Positions 1 to 6,808 are shown, numbered from the stretch's first letter. The stretch is DNA of 8,651 bases from Chlorobiota bacterium (GCA_013153575.1 JAADEE010000038.1:1-8651); one strand, 5' to 3'. Notes: generated from the sequence alone by a model not told the origin. A program made the numbers and translations.

Positions 1-1175
1 AAAAACGTATTTGGTCTTGCTTCTTTTGGAACATGTTTAGATGTTACAACTTTTAAATTTAGCCATCCCAAAACAGGTGCAACCAAAAATGAAATTACAG
101 TTGCAATTGTTACCATTGTTTTCATATTTTCAAGAAAGAAAATAAAAATTAATATTGAACCTAATGAAACTACAACTAACCAAAACGAATGTAACTTATT
201 ACTACTCTTATCTTTAATTACATTAGGAAAAAGAATATTTGTAGTAGGTTCTAATACTCGAGGATAGGCATCTAAACAAGTTAAAGTTGTGCTTACCATT
301 GTTGCAAGAGCTGCAACTGCAATTACAATGTATGCTCCGCTACCAAGTGTTTCGGTAAATAATCTTAAAAGCTGTCCTGCAAATTCTACACCTTTGCTCG
401 AAAAAGTTTCACCTGTTCCGTACATAATAATTGCACCAAGTGACAAAAATGCAAGTGATAAAATTACAGTTCCAATGTAACCAATTTTAAAATCTAAAAG
501 AGCTTCTTTTAAAGATGGTGCATAACCTGTTTCTTTCTTTTTAGCAATAGTCCAAACAGAATGCCAAACAGAAACATCTATGGCAGTAGGCATCCAACCA
601 ATTAATGCTAATAAAAATACAATATTTGAACCGTTTTTAAAATCAAAATGAGTTAAGTATTCAGGGTTTGGGTTGTAACCTTTATTAAATGCCGAAATAA
701 CTGCAATTATAACTGCAATTGCCAATAAAACTATTATAAATTTTACAATGCTATCAATTATTGAATATTTTTTAAGAACTATAATTCCTGCCAAAACAAT
801 TATAATAATTACCGACCACCAAACAATACTCATTTCACTATTAAAAATATTTTTAAACAATCCTGCCGTTACAACAGTTACAGCTGTCATTAAAAAAAAC
901 ATTGTTGAGATTGTTATTATTGCATAAAGAGTAACTGCCCATTTTCCAAGCCTTGAATATCCATCAATTAATGTTTCTCCTGTTGAGGATGCATAACGAG
1001 GTGCAAATTCAAAAAAAGGATATTTTAAAATATTTGCAAGAACTATTATCCAAACAAGTTCAAATCCAAAATTTGCACCAGCTGTTGTTGATTGCACTAT
1101 GTGTGAAACACCTATTGCAGCACCTGCCCACAAAAGACCAGGACCTATTGCTTTTAAAATACTTTTATTTGCCAT
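1..1175 (-). CDS. Nramp-family (SLC11-like) membrane transporter, divergent metal site; 3' end cut by window
   Basis: The frame is open from ATG at 1175-1173 to the left edge (391 codons, no stop). The protein is strongly hydrophobic, with about ten predicted membrane helices in the visible part. Its start, with GPGLLWAGAA at residues 11-20, aligns without gaps over about 32 residues with helix 1 of classical Nramp proteins, which import Mn2+/Fe2+ with protons across the inner membrane. The metal-binding DPGN motif of helix 1 is replaced by GVSH (residues 22-25), and MPHN of helix 6 by MPTA (195-198); the Met is kept and an Asp (200) follows nearby. Family membership is therefore well supported, but the substrate is not: it may not be Mn2+ or Fe2+. 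Perhaps 20-40 C-terminal residues lie outside the window, judging from usual family length. It is transcribed away from rplS. No Shine-Dalgarno is seen before the ATG. Confidence 0.88.
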   Translation of the reverse strand, partial: MANKSILKAIGPGLLWAGAAIGVSHIVQSTTAGANFGFELVWIIVLANILKYPFFEFAPRYASSTGETLIDGYSRLGKWAVTLYAIITISTMFFLMTAVTVVTAGLFKNIFNSEMSIVWWSVIIIIVLAGIIVLKKYSIIDSIVKFIIVLLAIAVIIAVISAFNKGYNPNPEYLTHFDFKNGSNIVFLLALIGWMPTAIDVSVWHSVWTIAKKKETGYAPSLKEALLDFKIGYIGTVILSLAFLSLGAIIMYGTGETFSSKGVEFAGQLLRLFTETLGSGAYIVIAVAALATMVSTTLTCLDAYPRVLEPTTNILFPNVIKDKSSNKLHSFWLVVVSLGSILIFIFFLENMKTMVTIATVISFLVAPVLGWLNLKVVTSKHVPKEARPNTF

Positions 1176-1219
1176 GCTTTATAAATAAAATTCAATAAAA
1201 CTAGATATTTATGAAGTAA

Positions 1220-1227
1220 CAAAAGTA
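1220..1227 (-). promoter_or_regulatory. Predicted -7 box for the Nramp gene
   Basis: On the minus strand this reads TACTTTTG, an exact match to the Bacteroidota -7 consensus TAnnTTTG, 44 bp before the Nramp ATG. I found no clear TTG or TTTG at the usual 19-21 bp further upstream, so the prediction rests on the -7 box alone. Confidence 0.5.
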
Positions 1228-1319
1228 TATAAAAATAAACATATTTTTAAGAATGTAGAAAGTTATATTAAATATAAAGGTATAATGTTTAATTTTGTAA
1301 ATATTTTTTAATATAAAAA

Positions 1320-1349
1320 TTGCTATTAAGAAAAATATTTCTACTTTTG
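1320..1349 (+). promoter_or_regulatory. Predicted promoter of rplS
   Basis: TTG at 1320-1322 and TACTTTTG at 1342-1349 are separated by 19 bp and match the Bacteroidota -33 (TTTG/TTG) and -7 (TAnnTTTG) elements. Transcription would begin a few bases after 1349, giving a leader of about 30 nt before rplS. It is back to back with the Nramp promoter. Confidence 0.72.
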
Positions 1350-1387
1350 CAGTCTTTAAAACGTGAAAATAAAAAATTTATAATAAA

Positions 1388-1735
1388 ATGGATTTAATAA
1401 AAGTTGTTGAGAGTACATTTGAAAAAGAAAATGACTTCCCAGAATTTGGAGCAGGAGATACAATTACAGTAAGTTACAAAATTAAAGAGGGAGAAAAAGA
1501 AAGAATTCAAGATTACAGAGGTATTGTTATTCAACGAAAAGGTGAAGGCATTACAAAAACATTTACTGTAAGAAAATCTACAGGTGGAGTTGGAATTGAA
1601 AGAATTTTCCCTGTAAATTCACCTTCAATTGACAAAATAGTTGTTAATAAAAGAGGTAAAGTTCGTAGAGCAAGAATTTTCTATTTAAGAGGACTTACCG
1701 GTAAAAAAGCAAGAATTAAAGAAAGACGTTTCTAA
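1388..1735 (+). CDS. rplS: Large ribosomal subunit protein L19 (bL19)
   Basis: The 115-residue product matches bL19 over its full length, which is the usual size for the family. It is a basic protein of the 50S subunit located at the interface with the 30S subunit. Recognisable segments are the N-terminal [16 protein letters not shown] region (about residues 20-35), [16 protein letters not shown] (39-54), [17 protein letters not shown] (58-74) and the basic C-terminal end around [17 protein letters not shown] (99-115). The ATG at 1388 gives the normal N-terminus; no in-frame alternative is needed. In many bacteria rplS is linked to rpsP, rimM and trmD, but here it stands alone with its own promoter and a terminator about 20 bp after its TAA, so it is probably monocistronic. 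There is no Shine-Dalgarno, as expected for this phylum. Confidence 0.97.
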   Translation: MDLIKVVESTFEKENDFPEFGAGDTITVSYKIKEGEKERIQDYRGIVIQRKGEGITKTFTVRKSTGGVGIERIFPVNSPSIDKIVVNKRGKVRRARIFYLRGLTGKKARIKERRF

Positions 1736-1756
1736 GAAAACATTTTACATATTACA

Positions 1757-1788
1757 AAAAAAGCTTCATAATTTTATGAGGCTTTTTT
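1757..1788. terminator. Two-way intrinsic terminator between rplS and the SUI1 gene
   Basis: The arms at 1757-1771 and 1774-1788 form a 15-bp stem with one G-T wobble. The outer six pairs are A on the left and T on the right, so the RNA from either strand ends in a U run after a GC-containing stem. It lies between the convergent ends of rplS (1735) and the SUI1 gene (1814), so it can serve both. Confidence 0.85.
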
Positions 1789-1813
1789 AGATTACACAAT
1801 ATAATAACTTTTC

Positions 1814-2155
1814 TTATACCGAACTCACGTTATTATAACCTAAAGATTTGAGAACTTCAATAATTCTATCTTTAAATTTTCCTTGAATTATAATTTCATT
1901 ATCTTTAGTAGTACCTCCTACTCCACATTTAGTTTTTAATATTTTTGCTAAATCTTTCAAATCATCTTCTCTGCCAACAAATCCTGTGATTAATGTAACG
2001 GTTTTACCTTTTCTTTTTTTGTTATCAAGAGTTACTTTTAGCTTTTGTTCTTCAGGAGCTAATGTTTCCTCTTCTTCAAATTCATCATATTCATATTCAA
2101 AATCTGAATTTGTTGAATAAACTGTTCCTAAACGTTCTTTCCAATCCTTTGCCAT
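1814..2155 (-). CDS. SUI1/eIF1-like translation initiation factor family protein (YciH type)
   Basis: The 113-residue product has a C-terminal SUI1 fold (about residues 38-108), with GKTVTLITGF (50-59) and the family signature CGVGGTTKDNEIIIQGKF (77-94). SUI1 proteins include eukaryotic eIF1 and bacterial YciH, which bind the small ribosomal subunit and influence start-site choice; the bacterial role is less well settled. The N-terminus is a short non-conserved segment with a very acidic stretch at about 19-30 (Glu, Asp and Tyr rich), likely flexible. The ATG at 2155 is 13 bp after the stop of the ROK kinase gene, so the two are probably co-transcribed, with this gene last before the terminator. 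Length is typical for bacterial members. Confidence 0.93.
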   Translation of the reverse strand: MAKDWKERLGTVYSTNSDFEYEYDEFEEEETLAPEEQKLKVTLDNKKRKGKTVTLITGFVGREDDLKDLAKILKTKCGVGGTTKDNEIIIQGKFKDRIIEVLKSLGYNNVSSV

Positions 2156-2168
2156 TTTTTTATTTTAA

Positions 2169-3113
2169 TTAATTTGTAAAAACTAATGCACTTGCACCTA
2201 ATATTGCTGCATTTCCGCCTTCTAACTGTGATGGTAATATTTCTACTTTATCTTTAAAAACTTCTAAAAGATTTTCTTCCATATATTCCTTTGCCGGTTG
2301 CAAAATAAAATCTCCGGCATTTGCTAATCCTCCAAATAAGAAAATTGCTTCCGGATTAAGTATTGCAACTGCATCTGCCAAAGAAATTCCTAATATATTT
2401 GCAGTAAAATCAAATACTTGCAATGCTATAATATCATTTTTAAGTGCTGCTTCATAAATATCTTTTGATGTAAAATTTTCAATATCTCTTAACAAACTAT
2501 CTTCATCTGTTGAATTTAAAAAATCAATTGCATTATTTACAATTCCTTTTGCAGAAACATAAGTTTCAAGACAACCTTTTTTTCCACAACCACACAAGCG
2601 TCCATTTGGTATTGCGTTTATATGTCCAAGTTCTCCGGCAAAACCACTATGTCCATAAATTAACCTTCCGTTAGCAAAAATGCCACTTCCTAGTCCTGTT
2701 CCAAGTGTTATAAGTATAAAATCATCCATATATTTTGCACCACCATATATTTTCTCACCTAAAGCGGCTGCATTTGCATCATTTGTTAAATAAACAGGTA
2801 CATCAAAATGTTCTTTCATAATATCAGCAAATGGCAAAACTCCTTTCCAATCAAGGTTTGCTGCATGCTCAATAGTTCCTGTATGAAAATTTGCATTGGG
2901 AGCCCCAATTCCAATTCCTTTAAAAATAAATTCATCTTTTAGGTTATTTAACAAATCTTTAATTGATGTGCTTAGTACATTTATATAAGTTTGTAAATCA
3001 TTATGTCCACTTGTTAAAATACTATTCTTAGAAATAATATTTCCTTTTTTATCAACAATCCCGAAAACAGTATTTGTTCCTCCAATGTCAATTCCTATTG
3101 CAATTTCTTTCAT
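2169..3113 (-). CDS. ROK-family sugar kinase, probable glucokinase
   Basis: The 314-residue product is a full-length ROK protein. The N-terminal phosphate-binding motif DIGGTN lies at 9-14. The catalytic Asp is D112 in NDANAAALGE (111-120), followed by the nucleotide-binding LGTGLGSG (137-144). The sugar- and zinc-site motif ELGH is at 161-164, and the zinc cysteines CGCGKKGC at 174-181 precede E183. A second glycine-rich segment, FLFGG, lies near 258-262. Intact catalytic and zinc residues indicate an active cytoplasmic kinase that phosphorylates a hexose with ATP; glucose is most likely, but N-acetylmannosamine, fructose or another sugar cannot be excluded. No DNA-binding domain precedes it, so it is a kinase rather than a NagC/XylR-type repressor. 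It lies 79 bp after the MATE gene and 13 bp before the SUI1 gene; I found no exact promoter in the 79-bp gap. Confidence 0.93.
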   Translation of the reverse strand: MKEIAIGIDIGGTNTVFGIVDKKGNIISKNSILTSGHNDLQTYINVLSTSIKDLLNNLKDEFIFKGIGIGAPNANFHTGTIEHAANLDWKGVLPFADIMKEHFDVPVYLTNDANAAALGEKIYGGAKYMDDFILITLGTGLGSGIFANGRLIYGHSGFAGELGHINAIPNGRLCGCGKKGCLETYVSAKGIVNNAIDFLNSTDEDSLLRDIENFTSKDIYEAALKNDIIALQVFDFTANILGISLADAVAILNPEAIFLFGGLANAGDFILQPAKEYMEENLLEVFKDKVEILPSQLEGGNAAILGASALVFTN

Positions 3114-3192
3114 TTTTTTTAGTATTTTCTTACTTTATCTTTTTTAAGAAAAAAATATTTTCTTTGTTATAAACCAATTTCATTTTACAATT

Positions 3193-4545
3193 TTAATTAA
3201 TTATTTTATTTTTCATTTTCACAACTGCTTTTTTCTTCCATCTTCCTGTAAAGTAATAAATTGTAGAAATAATCATACCCGAAGCCCAAGTTATAGGAAG
3301 TGCTACCCAAATACCTTTTTCTCCATAAATTCTTGACAAATATTCAGAAAGAGGAACTCTTATTAGCCACAAAGTTACAAGAGTTATAAGCATAGGAAAA
3401 AGTGTGTCGCCTGCACCTCTATAAACACCCATTAACGAAAACATCACCGAAAAAATAAAATAAAAAGAACTTACAATTAGTAAATAATCTGTTCCTATTA
3501 AAATAATTTCATTATCAGAAGTAAAAATCCCCATAAGTATTTTTGCAAAGGAAACTACACCTATACTTATTAATATTGAAATAACGCCAGACATCAATAT
3601 TGTAGATTTCAATCCTGTTTTTACTCTATCAAACTTTCCGGCTCCTACATTTTGTCCTGTAAAAGCCGATAATGCCATTGAAAAACTCATTGCCGGTATC
3701 ATACCAAAAAAATCAATTCTTATTGCAACTGAATATGCATCTGTTACACTAACTCCAAACTTACCAACAATTCTGTATATTGCCATCATTCCTAATGCAA
3801 CAATCATTTGCTGAAAACCAGATGGCAAACCAATTTTTAAACTTTTAAAAAATATTTCTTTATTAAATTTTATTCCAATAAAGTTTATTTTAAAGAAATC
3901 GTATTTCTTACTTATATAAATGACAGCTGTAAAAAAAGCACCTGCTTTTGAAATTAAAGTTGCATAAGCAATTCCTTCAATTCCCATTCCTAAATATTTA
4001 ATAAAAAGTATATCTAAAATAATATTTGTTAATGTAGCAATTATTAAGAAATATAAAGGTGTTTTTGAATCTCCAATACTTCTAAAAATTGCAGCAGTTC
4101 CGTTATAACCAAAATCAAAGATTAAACCTGCAAGCAATATTGTAAGGTATATTTTTGCAGAAGGTGTTATACCATCAGGCAACTTTGCAATAGCCAAAAT
4201 TTCATCAATAAACAATATTCCTATAACACCAATTATAATTGAAGATGATAATAAAATAATATACATTGTATCTATTGCTTTCTGTACATTTAAATATTGC
4301 TTTGCTCCAAAATATTGTGAAATAACAACTCCTGCACCTGTTGCTAAACCAATTCCTAAAGAAATTAATGCAAAAAATATAGGGAAAGATGCTCCAACTG
4401 CTGTTAATGCTCCTTTGCTTAAATAATTACCAACAACAATGCTATCAACAAAAATATAAAGTTGCTGAAATACATTTCCAAGTAACATTGGAAGTGCAAA
4501 CATTAATATTAGTTTTCCTTCTTTTCCTACGGTAAGATCTTTCAA
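3193..4545 (-). CDS. MATE-family efflux transporter, TTG start
   Basis: The 450-residue product has about twelve hydrophobic helices arranged as two MatE halves (about residues 15-175 and 235-400). The first half has FALPMLLGNVFQQLY (16-30) with VDSIVVGN (33-40), and IFRSIGDSKTPLYF (153-166). The second has IGLPSGFQQM (238-247) and FTGQNVGAGK (295-304). MATE proteins export cationic drugs or metabolites in exchange for Na+ or H+ at the inner membrane; this one resembles the DinF/NorM-like bacterial groups, and its substrate cannot be told. The start is TTG at 4545-4543: MKDLT is the usual N-terminus in relatives, and no ATG occurs between it and the in-frame upstream TGA at 4608-4606. Starting at the first internal ATG (residue 15) would clip helix 1. 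It is probably the first gene of a MATE-ROK-SUI1 transcript. Confidence 0.94.
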   Translation of the reverse strand: MKDLTVGKEGKLILMFALPMLLGNVFQQLYIFVDSIVVGNYLSKGALTAVGASFPIFFALISLGIGLATGAGVVISQYFGAKQYLNVQKAIDTMYIILLSSSIIIGVIGILFIDEILAIAKLPDGITPSAKIYLTILLAGLIFDFGYNGTAAIFRSIGDSKTPLYFLIIATLTNIILDILFIKYLGMGIEGIAYATLISKAGAFFTAVIYISKKYDFFKINFIGIKFNKEIFFKSLKIGLPSGFQQMIVALGMMAIYRIVGKFGVSVTDAYSVAIRIDFFGMIPAMSFSMALSAFTGQNVGAGKFDRVKTGLKSTILMSGVISILISIGVVSFAKILMGIFTSDNEIILIGTDYLLIVSSFYFIFSVMFSLMGVYRGAGDTLFPMLITLVTLWLIRVPLSEYLSRIYGEKGIWVALPITWASGMIISTIYYFTGRWKKKAVVKMKNKIIN

Positions 4546-4564
4546 ATTACGCTTTAATTTTAAA

Positions 4565-4597
4565 AAGAATAAAATTAGAATAATATTCTTTAAGAAT
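4565..4597. repeat. Overlapping AGAAT/ATTCT inverted repeats upstream of the MATE gene
   Basis: AGAAT occurs at 4566-4570, 4577-4581 and 4593-4597, and its complement ATTCT at 4585-4589. They form AGAAT-3-ATTCT (4577-4589) and a second palindrome ATTCTT-1-AAGAAT (4585-4597). The cluster starts about 20 bp before the MATE TTG start. It could be an operator or a leader hairpin, but in such AT-rich DNA chance is also plausible. Confidence 0.25.
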
Positions 4598-4632
4598 AAT
4601 GTTTTTCAAAGTTTTTTATGATATTTTTTTGC

Positions 4633-4664
4633 AAAAAAAAAGCAACTCTTAAAAAAGAGCTGCT
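4633..4664 (-). terminator. Intrinsic terminator of the tRNA-Gly/tRNA-Leu transcript
   Basis: On the minus strand a 10-bp stem (arms 4655-4664 and 4641-4650, one G-U wobble, 4-nt loop) is followed by a run of U from 4640 to 4633. It begins six bases after the tRNA-Leu 3' end, so it ends the tRNA transcript and separates it from the MATE gene downstream on the same strand. Confidence 0.9.
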
Positions 4665-4669
4665 TTCTG

Positions 4670-4755
4670 TACCCGGAGCCGGCATCGAACCGGCACGTCC
4701 ATTACTGGACACGGGATTTTAAGTCCCGCGCGTCTACCAATTCCGCCATCCGGGC
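4670..4755 (-). tRNA. tRNA-Leu (anticodon UAA)
   Basis: The 86 nt fold as a class II tRNA. The acceptor stem GCCCGGA/UCCGGGU has a G1-U72 wobble. The anticodon stem is CGGGA/UCCCG with loop CUUAAAA (anticodon UAA). The long variable arm has stem GUCCA/UGGAC, and the T arm is GCCGG-UUCGAUG-CCGGC. The discriminator is A, as expected for leucine. CCA is not encoded (the next bases are CAG), so it must be added by nucleotidyltransferase. It reads UUA, a favoured Leu codon in this AT-rich DNA. It is second in the tRNA pair, 26 bp after tRNA-Gly. Confidence 0.97.
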
Positions 4756-4781
4756 AACGAATTGGTCTTTCAATAAATTTG

Positions 4782-4854
4782 AGCGGGAAACGGGACTCGA
4801 ACCCGCGACCCCAACCTTGGCAAGGTTGTGCTCTACCAACTGAGCTATTCTCGC
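4782..4854 (-). tRNA. tRNA-Gly (anticodon GCC), acceptor-stem mismatch
   Basis: The 73 nt fold as a normal class I tRNA. The D stem is GCUC/GAGC, the anticodon stem CAACC/GGUUG with loop UUGCCAA (anticodon GCC), and the T arm GCGGG-UUCGAGU-CCCGU with one G-U pair. The discriminator is U, as expected for bacterial tRNA-Gly, and CCA is not encoded. The acceptor strands are GCGAGAA and UUCCCGC, which leave A4 opposite C69; a G at position 4 would make a perfect stem. It is first in the tRNA transcript. Confidence 0.96.
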
Positions 4855-4864
4855 AATGCGGATG

Positions 4865-4894
4865 CAAATGTAAAACATTATTTTTTTCTGCAAA
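4865..4894 (-). promoter_or_regulatory. Predicted promoter of the tRNA-Gly/tRNA-Leu transcript
   Basis: On the minus strand TTTG (4894-4891) and TACATTTG (4872-4865, exact TAnnTTTG) are 18 bp apart. The -7 box ends 10 bp before the first base of tRNA-Gly, so the 5' leader would be only a few bases long. Confidence 0.65.
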
Positions 4895-4980
4895 AATTAT
4901 TTTGAAAAAAATTGAAGTTTTTTTGTTTTTTTATTTCCATTGAAAATTTGTTGCAAAAATTAAAATATTTTTACAGCCTG

Positions 4981-5013
4981 ATACCCTGTGGGTTCTGAAA
5001 ACACGCAAGGTAT
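4981..5013. repeat. Imperfect inverted repeat (hairpin) between the tRNA and ftcD promoters
   Basis: The arms at 4981-4993 (ATACCCTGTGGGT) and 5001-5013 (ACACGCAAGGTAT) pair over 13 positions with ten Watson-Crick pairs, one G-T and two mismatches (4986/5008 and 4991/5003), around the 7-nt loop TCTGAAA. The stretch is clearly richer in G and C than the surrounding intergenic DNA. It lies upstream of both predicted divergent promoters, so it is probably not transcribed from either; it could be an operator, a small repeated element or a remnant. Function unknown. Confidence 0.4.
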
Positions 5014-5069
5014 TTCCTAAAAAGTAAATTTAACAAACAAAAATCATTTTACTTTTAAAACAAATATTT

Positions 5070-5077
5070 TACTTTTG
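5070..5077 (+). promoter_or_regulatory. Predicted -7 box for ftcD
   Basis: TACTTTTG is an exact TAnnTTTG match, 48 bp before the ftcD ATG. No TTG is found at 19-21 bp upstream, where the sequence is TTTT instead. The ten bases TTTTACTTTT at 5067-5076 also occur at 5047-5056, exactly 20 bp upstream. Confidence 0.45.
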
Positions 5078-5125
5078 AAAAAATTATTTTAAACACTAAT
5101 TTCTACAATTTTTAAACTATAAAAA

Positions 5126-6808
5126 ATGAAACAACTTATAGAATGTGTACCAAATTTTAGTGAGGGGCAAGATATGAATGTGATTAAGCAAATCACAGAT
5201 GTTATTGAAGCAGTTGAAGGAGTAAAACTTTTAGATGTTGACCCCGGTAAAGCAACAAACAGAACTGTTGTAACTTTTGTAGGAACTCCTAATGAAGTTA
5301 TTGAAGCTGCATTTCAAGCTATAAAAAAAGCAACCGAAGTTATTGACATGAGTAAGCATCATGGAGAGCATCCTCGTTTTGGAGCAACTGATGTTTGCCC
5401 ACTTGTTCCTATTTCGGGAATTACAATGGAAGAAACTGTAAAATATGCACATAAACTTGCAGAAAGAGTTGGTAATGAAATTGGTGTACCTGTTTATTGT
5501 TATGAATTTGCAGCAACTGAAGAAAAACGCAAAAATTTAGCATACTGCCGAGCAGGTGAATATGAAGGTTTAAAAGAAAAACTTGCAAACCCTAACATGA
5601 AACCTGATTATGGACCTGCTGAATTTAATGATTTTGTTAAAAAAAGCGGTGCAACTGCAATTAGTGCAAGAAATTTTTTGGTAGCATATAATGTTAATCT
5701 TAATACAACTTCTACAAGACGCGCAAATGCAATTGCTTTTGATGTTCGTGAAAACGGAAGAGCAAAAAAAGAAAATGGTAAAATTGTAAAAGATGATAAA
5801 GGAAATACTGTAAGAATTCCCGGAACATTAAAAAAAGTTAAAGCAATTGGCTGGTATATAGAGGAATATGGAATTGCTCAAATTTCAATGAACTTAACTG
5901 ATATTACTGTAACATCAGTACATAAAGCTTTTGAAGAAGTTAAAAAAAGTGCAGAAAAAAGAGGTGTTCGTGTAACAGGATCTGAACTTGTTGGATTAAT
6001 TCCTTTGCAATCTTTACTTGATGCAGGTAAATTTTATCTTAAAAAGCAACAACGTTCTGTTGGAATTTCTGATGCAGAAATTTTAAAAATTGCTATTAAA
6101 TCATTAGGATTAAATGAACTTAAACCTTTTATTCCGGAAGAACGCATTATTGAATATCTTTTAGAAGATAAAAACAGTAAGCCTTTAATTAACATGAACT
6201 TAAAGGATTTTTCCGACTTAACAGCTTCTGAGTTTCCAGCTCCCGGAGGTGGCTCTATTTCTGCATATATGGGTTCACTTGGTGCTGCACTAGGAACAAT
6301 GGTTGCAAATTTATCTTCACACAAAAGAGGTTGGGATGACCGTTGGGAAGAATTTTCAGATTGGGCAGAAAAAGGTGCTTACTATTACAAAGCTCTTGTA
6401 AATATGGTTGATGAAGATACTCAAGCCTTCAATAAAATTATGGAAGCATTTCGTTTACCTAAAAAAAGTGATGAAGAAAAAGCAATTAGGCACGAAGCAA
6501 TTCAAAATGCAACAAAAAATGCAATAAATGTTCCGTTTAAAATTATGGAACTTTCATTTGCTTCAATGGAAGTTATGAAAGCAATGGCAGATATTGGTTT
6601 ACAAGCATCTGTTAGTGATGCAGGTGTAGGTGCACTAGCTGCAAGAGCTGCCGTGCAAGGTGCATTTATGAATGTTAAAATTAATATGGCAGATTTAGAA
6701 GATAAAGAATTTGCGAATAAAAAACTTAAAGAAGGAAATATAATTCTTGAAAAAGCTATTGCTCTTGAAAAAGAAATTGTAGATATAGTTGAGAGTAAGA
6801 TTTCTTAA
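5126..6808 (+). CDS. ftcD: Bifunctional glutamate formimidoyltransferase / formimidotetrahydrofolate cyclodeaminase
   Basis: The 560-residue product joins two enzymes of histidine breakdown, as in vertebrate FTCD. The transferase moves the formimino group of N-formiminoglutamate to tetrahydrofolate, and the cyclodeaminase turns 5-formimino-THF into 5,10-methenyl-THF and ammonia. Residues 1 to about 180 form the N-terminal transferase subdomain, with ECVPNFSEG (6-14) and GEHPRFGATDVCP (80-92). H82 in this motif sits at the same position as the catalytic His82 described for mammalian FTCD. Residues about 181-325 form the second subdomain, and a linker leads to the cyclodeaminase at about 355-560, with FPAPGGGSISAY (370-381), DEDTQAF (429-435) and SDAGVGALAARAAVQGAF (497-514). 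Both halves look intact. No hutH, hutU or hutI is nearby, so it appears to be a single-gene transcript bounded by its own promoter and terminator. The protein is probably cytoplasmic. Confidence 0.97.
   Translation: MKQLIECVPNFSEGQDMNVIKQITDVIEAVEGVKLLDVDPGKATNRTVVTFVGTPNEVIEAAFQAIKKATEVIDMSKHHGEHPRFGATDVCPLVPISGITMEETVKYAHKLAERVGNEIGVPVYCYEFAATEEKRKNLAYCRAGEYEGLKEKLANPNMKPDYGPAEFNDFVKKSGATAISARNFLVAYNVNLNTTSTRRANAIAFDVRENGRAKKENGKIVKDDKGNTVRIPGTLKKVKAIGWYIEEYGIAQISMNLTDITVTSVHKAFEEVKKSAEKRGVRVTGSELVGLIPLQSLLDAGKFYLKKQQRSVGISDAEILKIAIKSLGLNELKPFIPEERIIEYLLEDKNSKPLINMNLKDFSDLTASEFPAPGGGSISAYMGSLGAALGTMVANLSSHKRGWDDRWEEFSDWAEKGAYYYKALVNMVDEDTQAFNKIMEAFRLPKKSDEEKAIRHEAIQNATKNAINVPFKIMELSFASMEVMKAMADIGLQASVSDAGVGALAARAAVQGAFMNVKINMADLEDKEFANKKLKEGNIILEKAIALEKEIVDIVESKIS

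Noticed and set aside
289..480. Plus-strand reading frame of 63 codons
   Set aside because: It lies opposite the Nramp gene, whose translation gives clear membrane helices and family motifs; the plus-strand product has no recognisable features.
953..1198. Plus-strand reading frame of 81 codons
   Set aside because: Antisense to the start of the Nramp gene; Leu/Gln-rich composition comes from complementing hydrophobic codons.
3146..3164. Inverted repeat AAGAAAA-5-TTTTCTT between the MATE and ROK genes
   Set aside because: Almost entirely A and T with no GC core, so it would not make a stable terminator and is expected by chance here.
4649..4893. Two minus-strand reading frames of 72 and 63 codons
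   Set aside because: They run through the two tRNA genes and the terminator; the peptides are translated tRNA sequence.
4981..5013. Hairpin as a partial tRNA or riboswitch
   Set aside because: GGTTC resembles a T-loop start, but the flanking stem does not pair as a T arm and no acceptor or D arm is present; it also lies upstream of the predicted ftcD start site.
5231..5452. Minus-strand reading frame inside ftcD
   Set aside because: Antisense shadow of a well-conserved enzyme gene with no motif or promoter.
6034..6324. Minus-strand reading frame of 96 codons inside ftcD
   Set aside because: Antisense shadow crossing the linker and the start of the cyclodeaminase domain.
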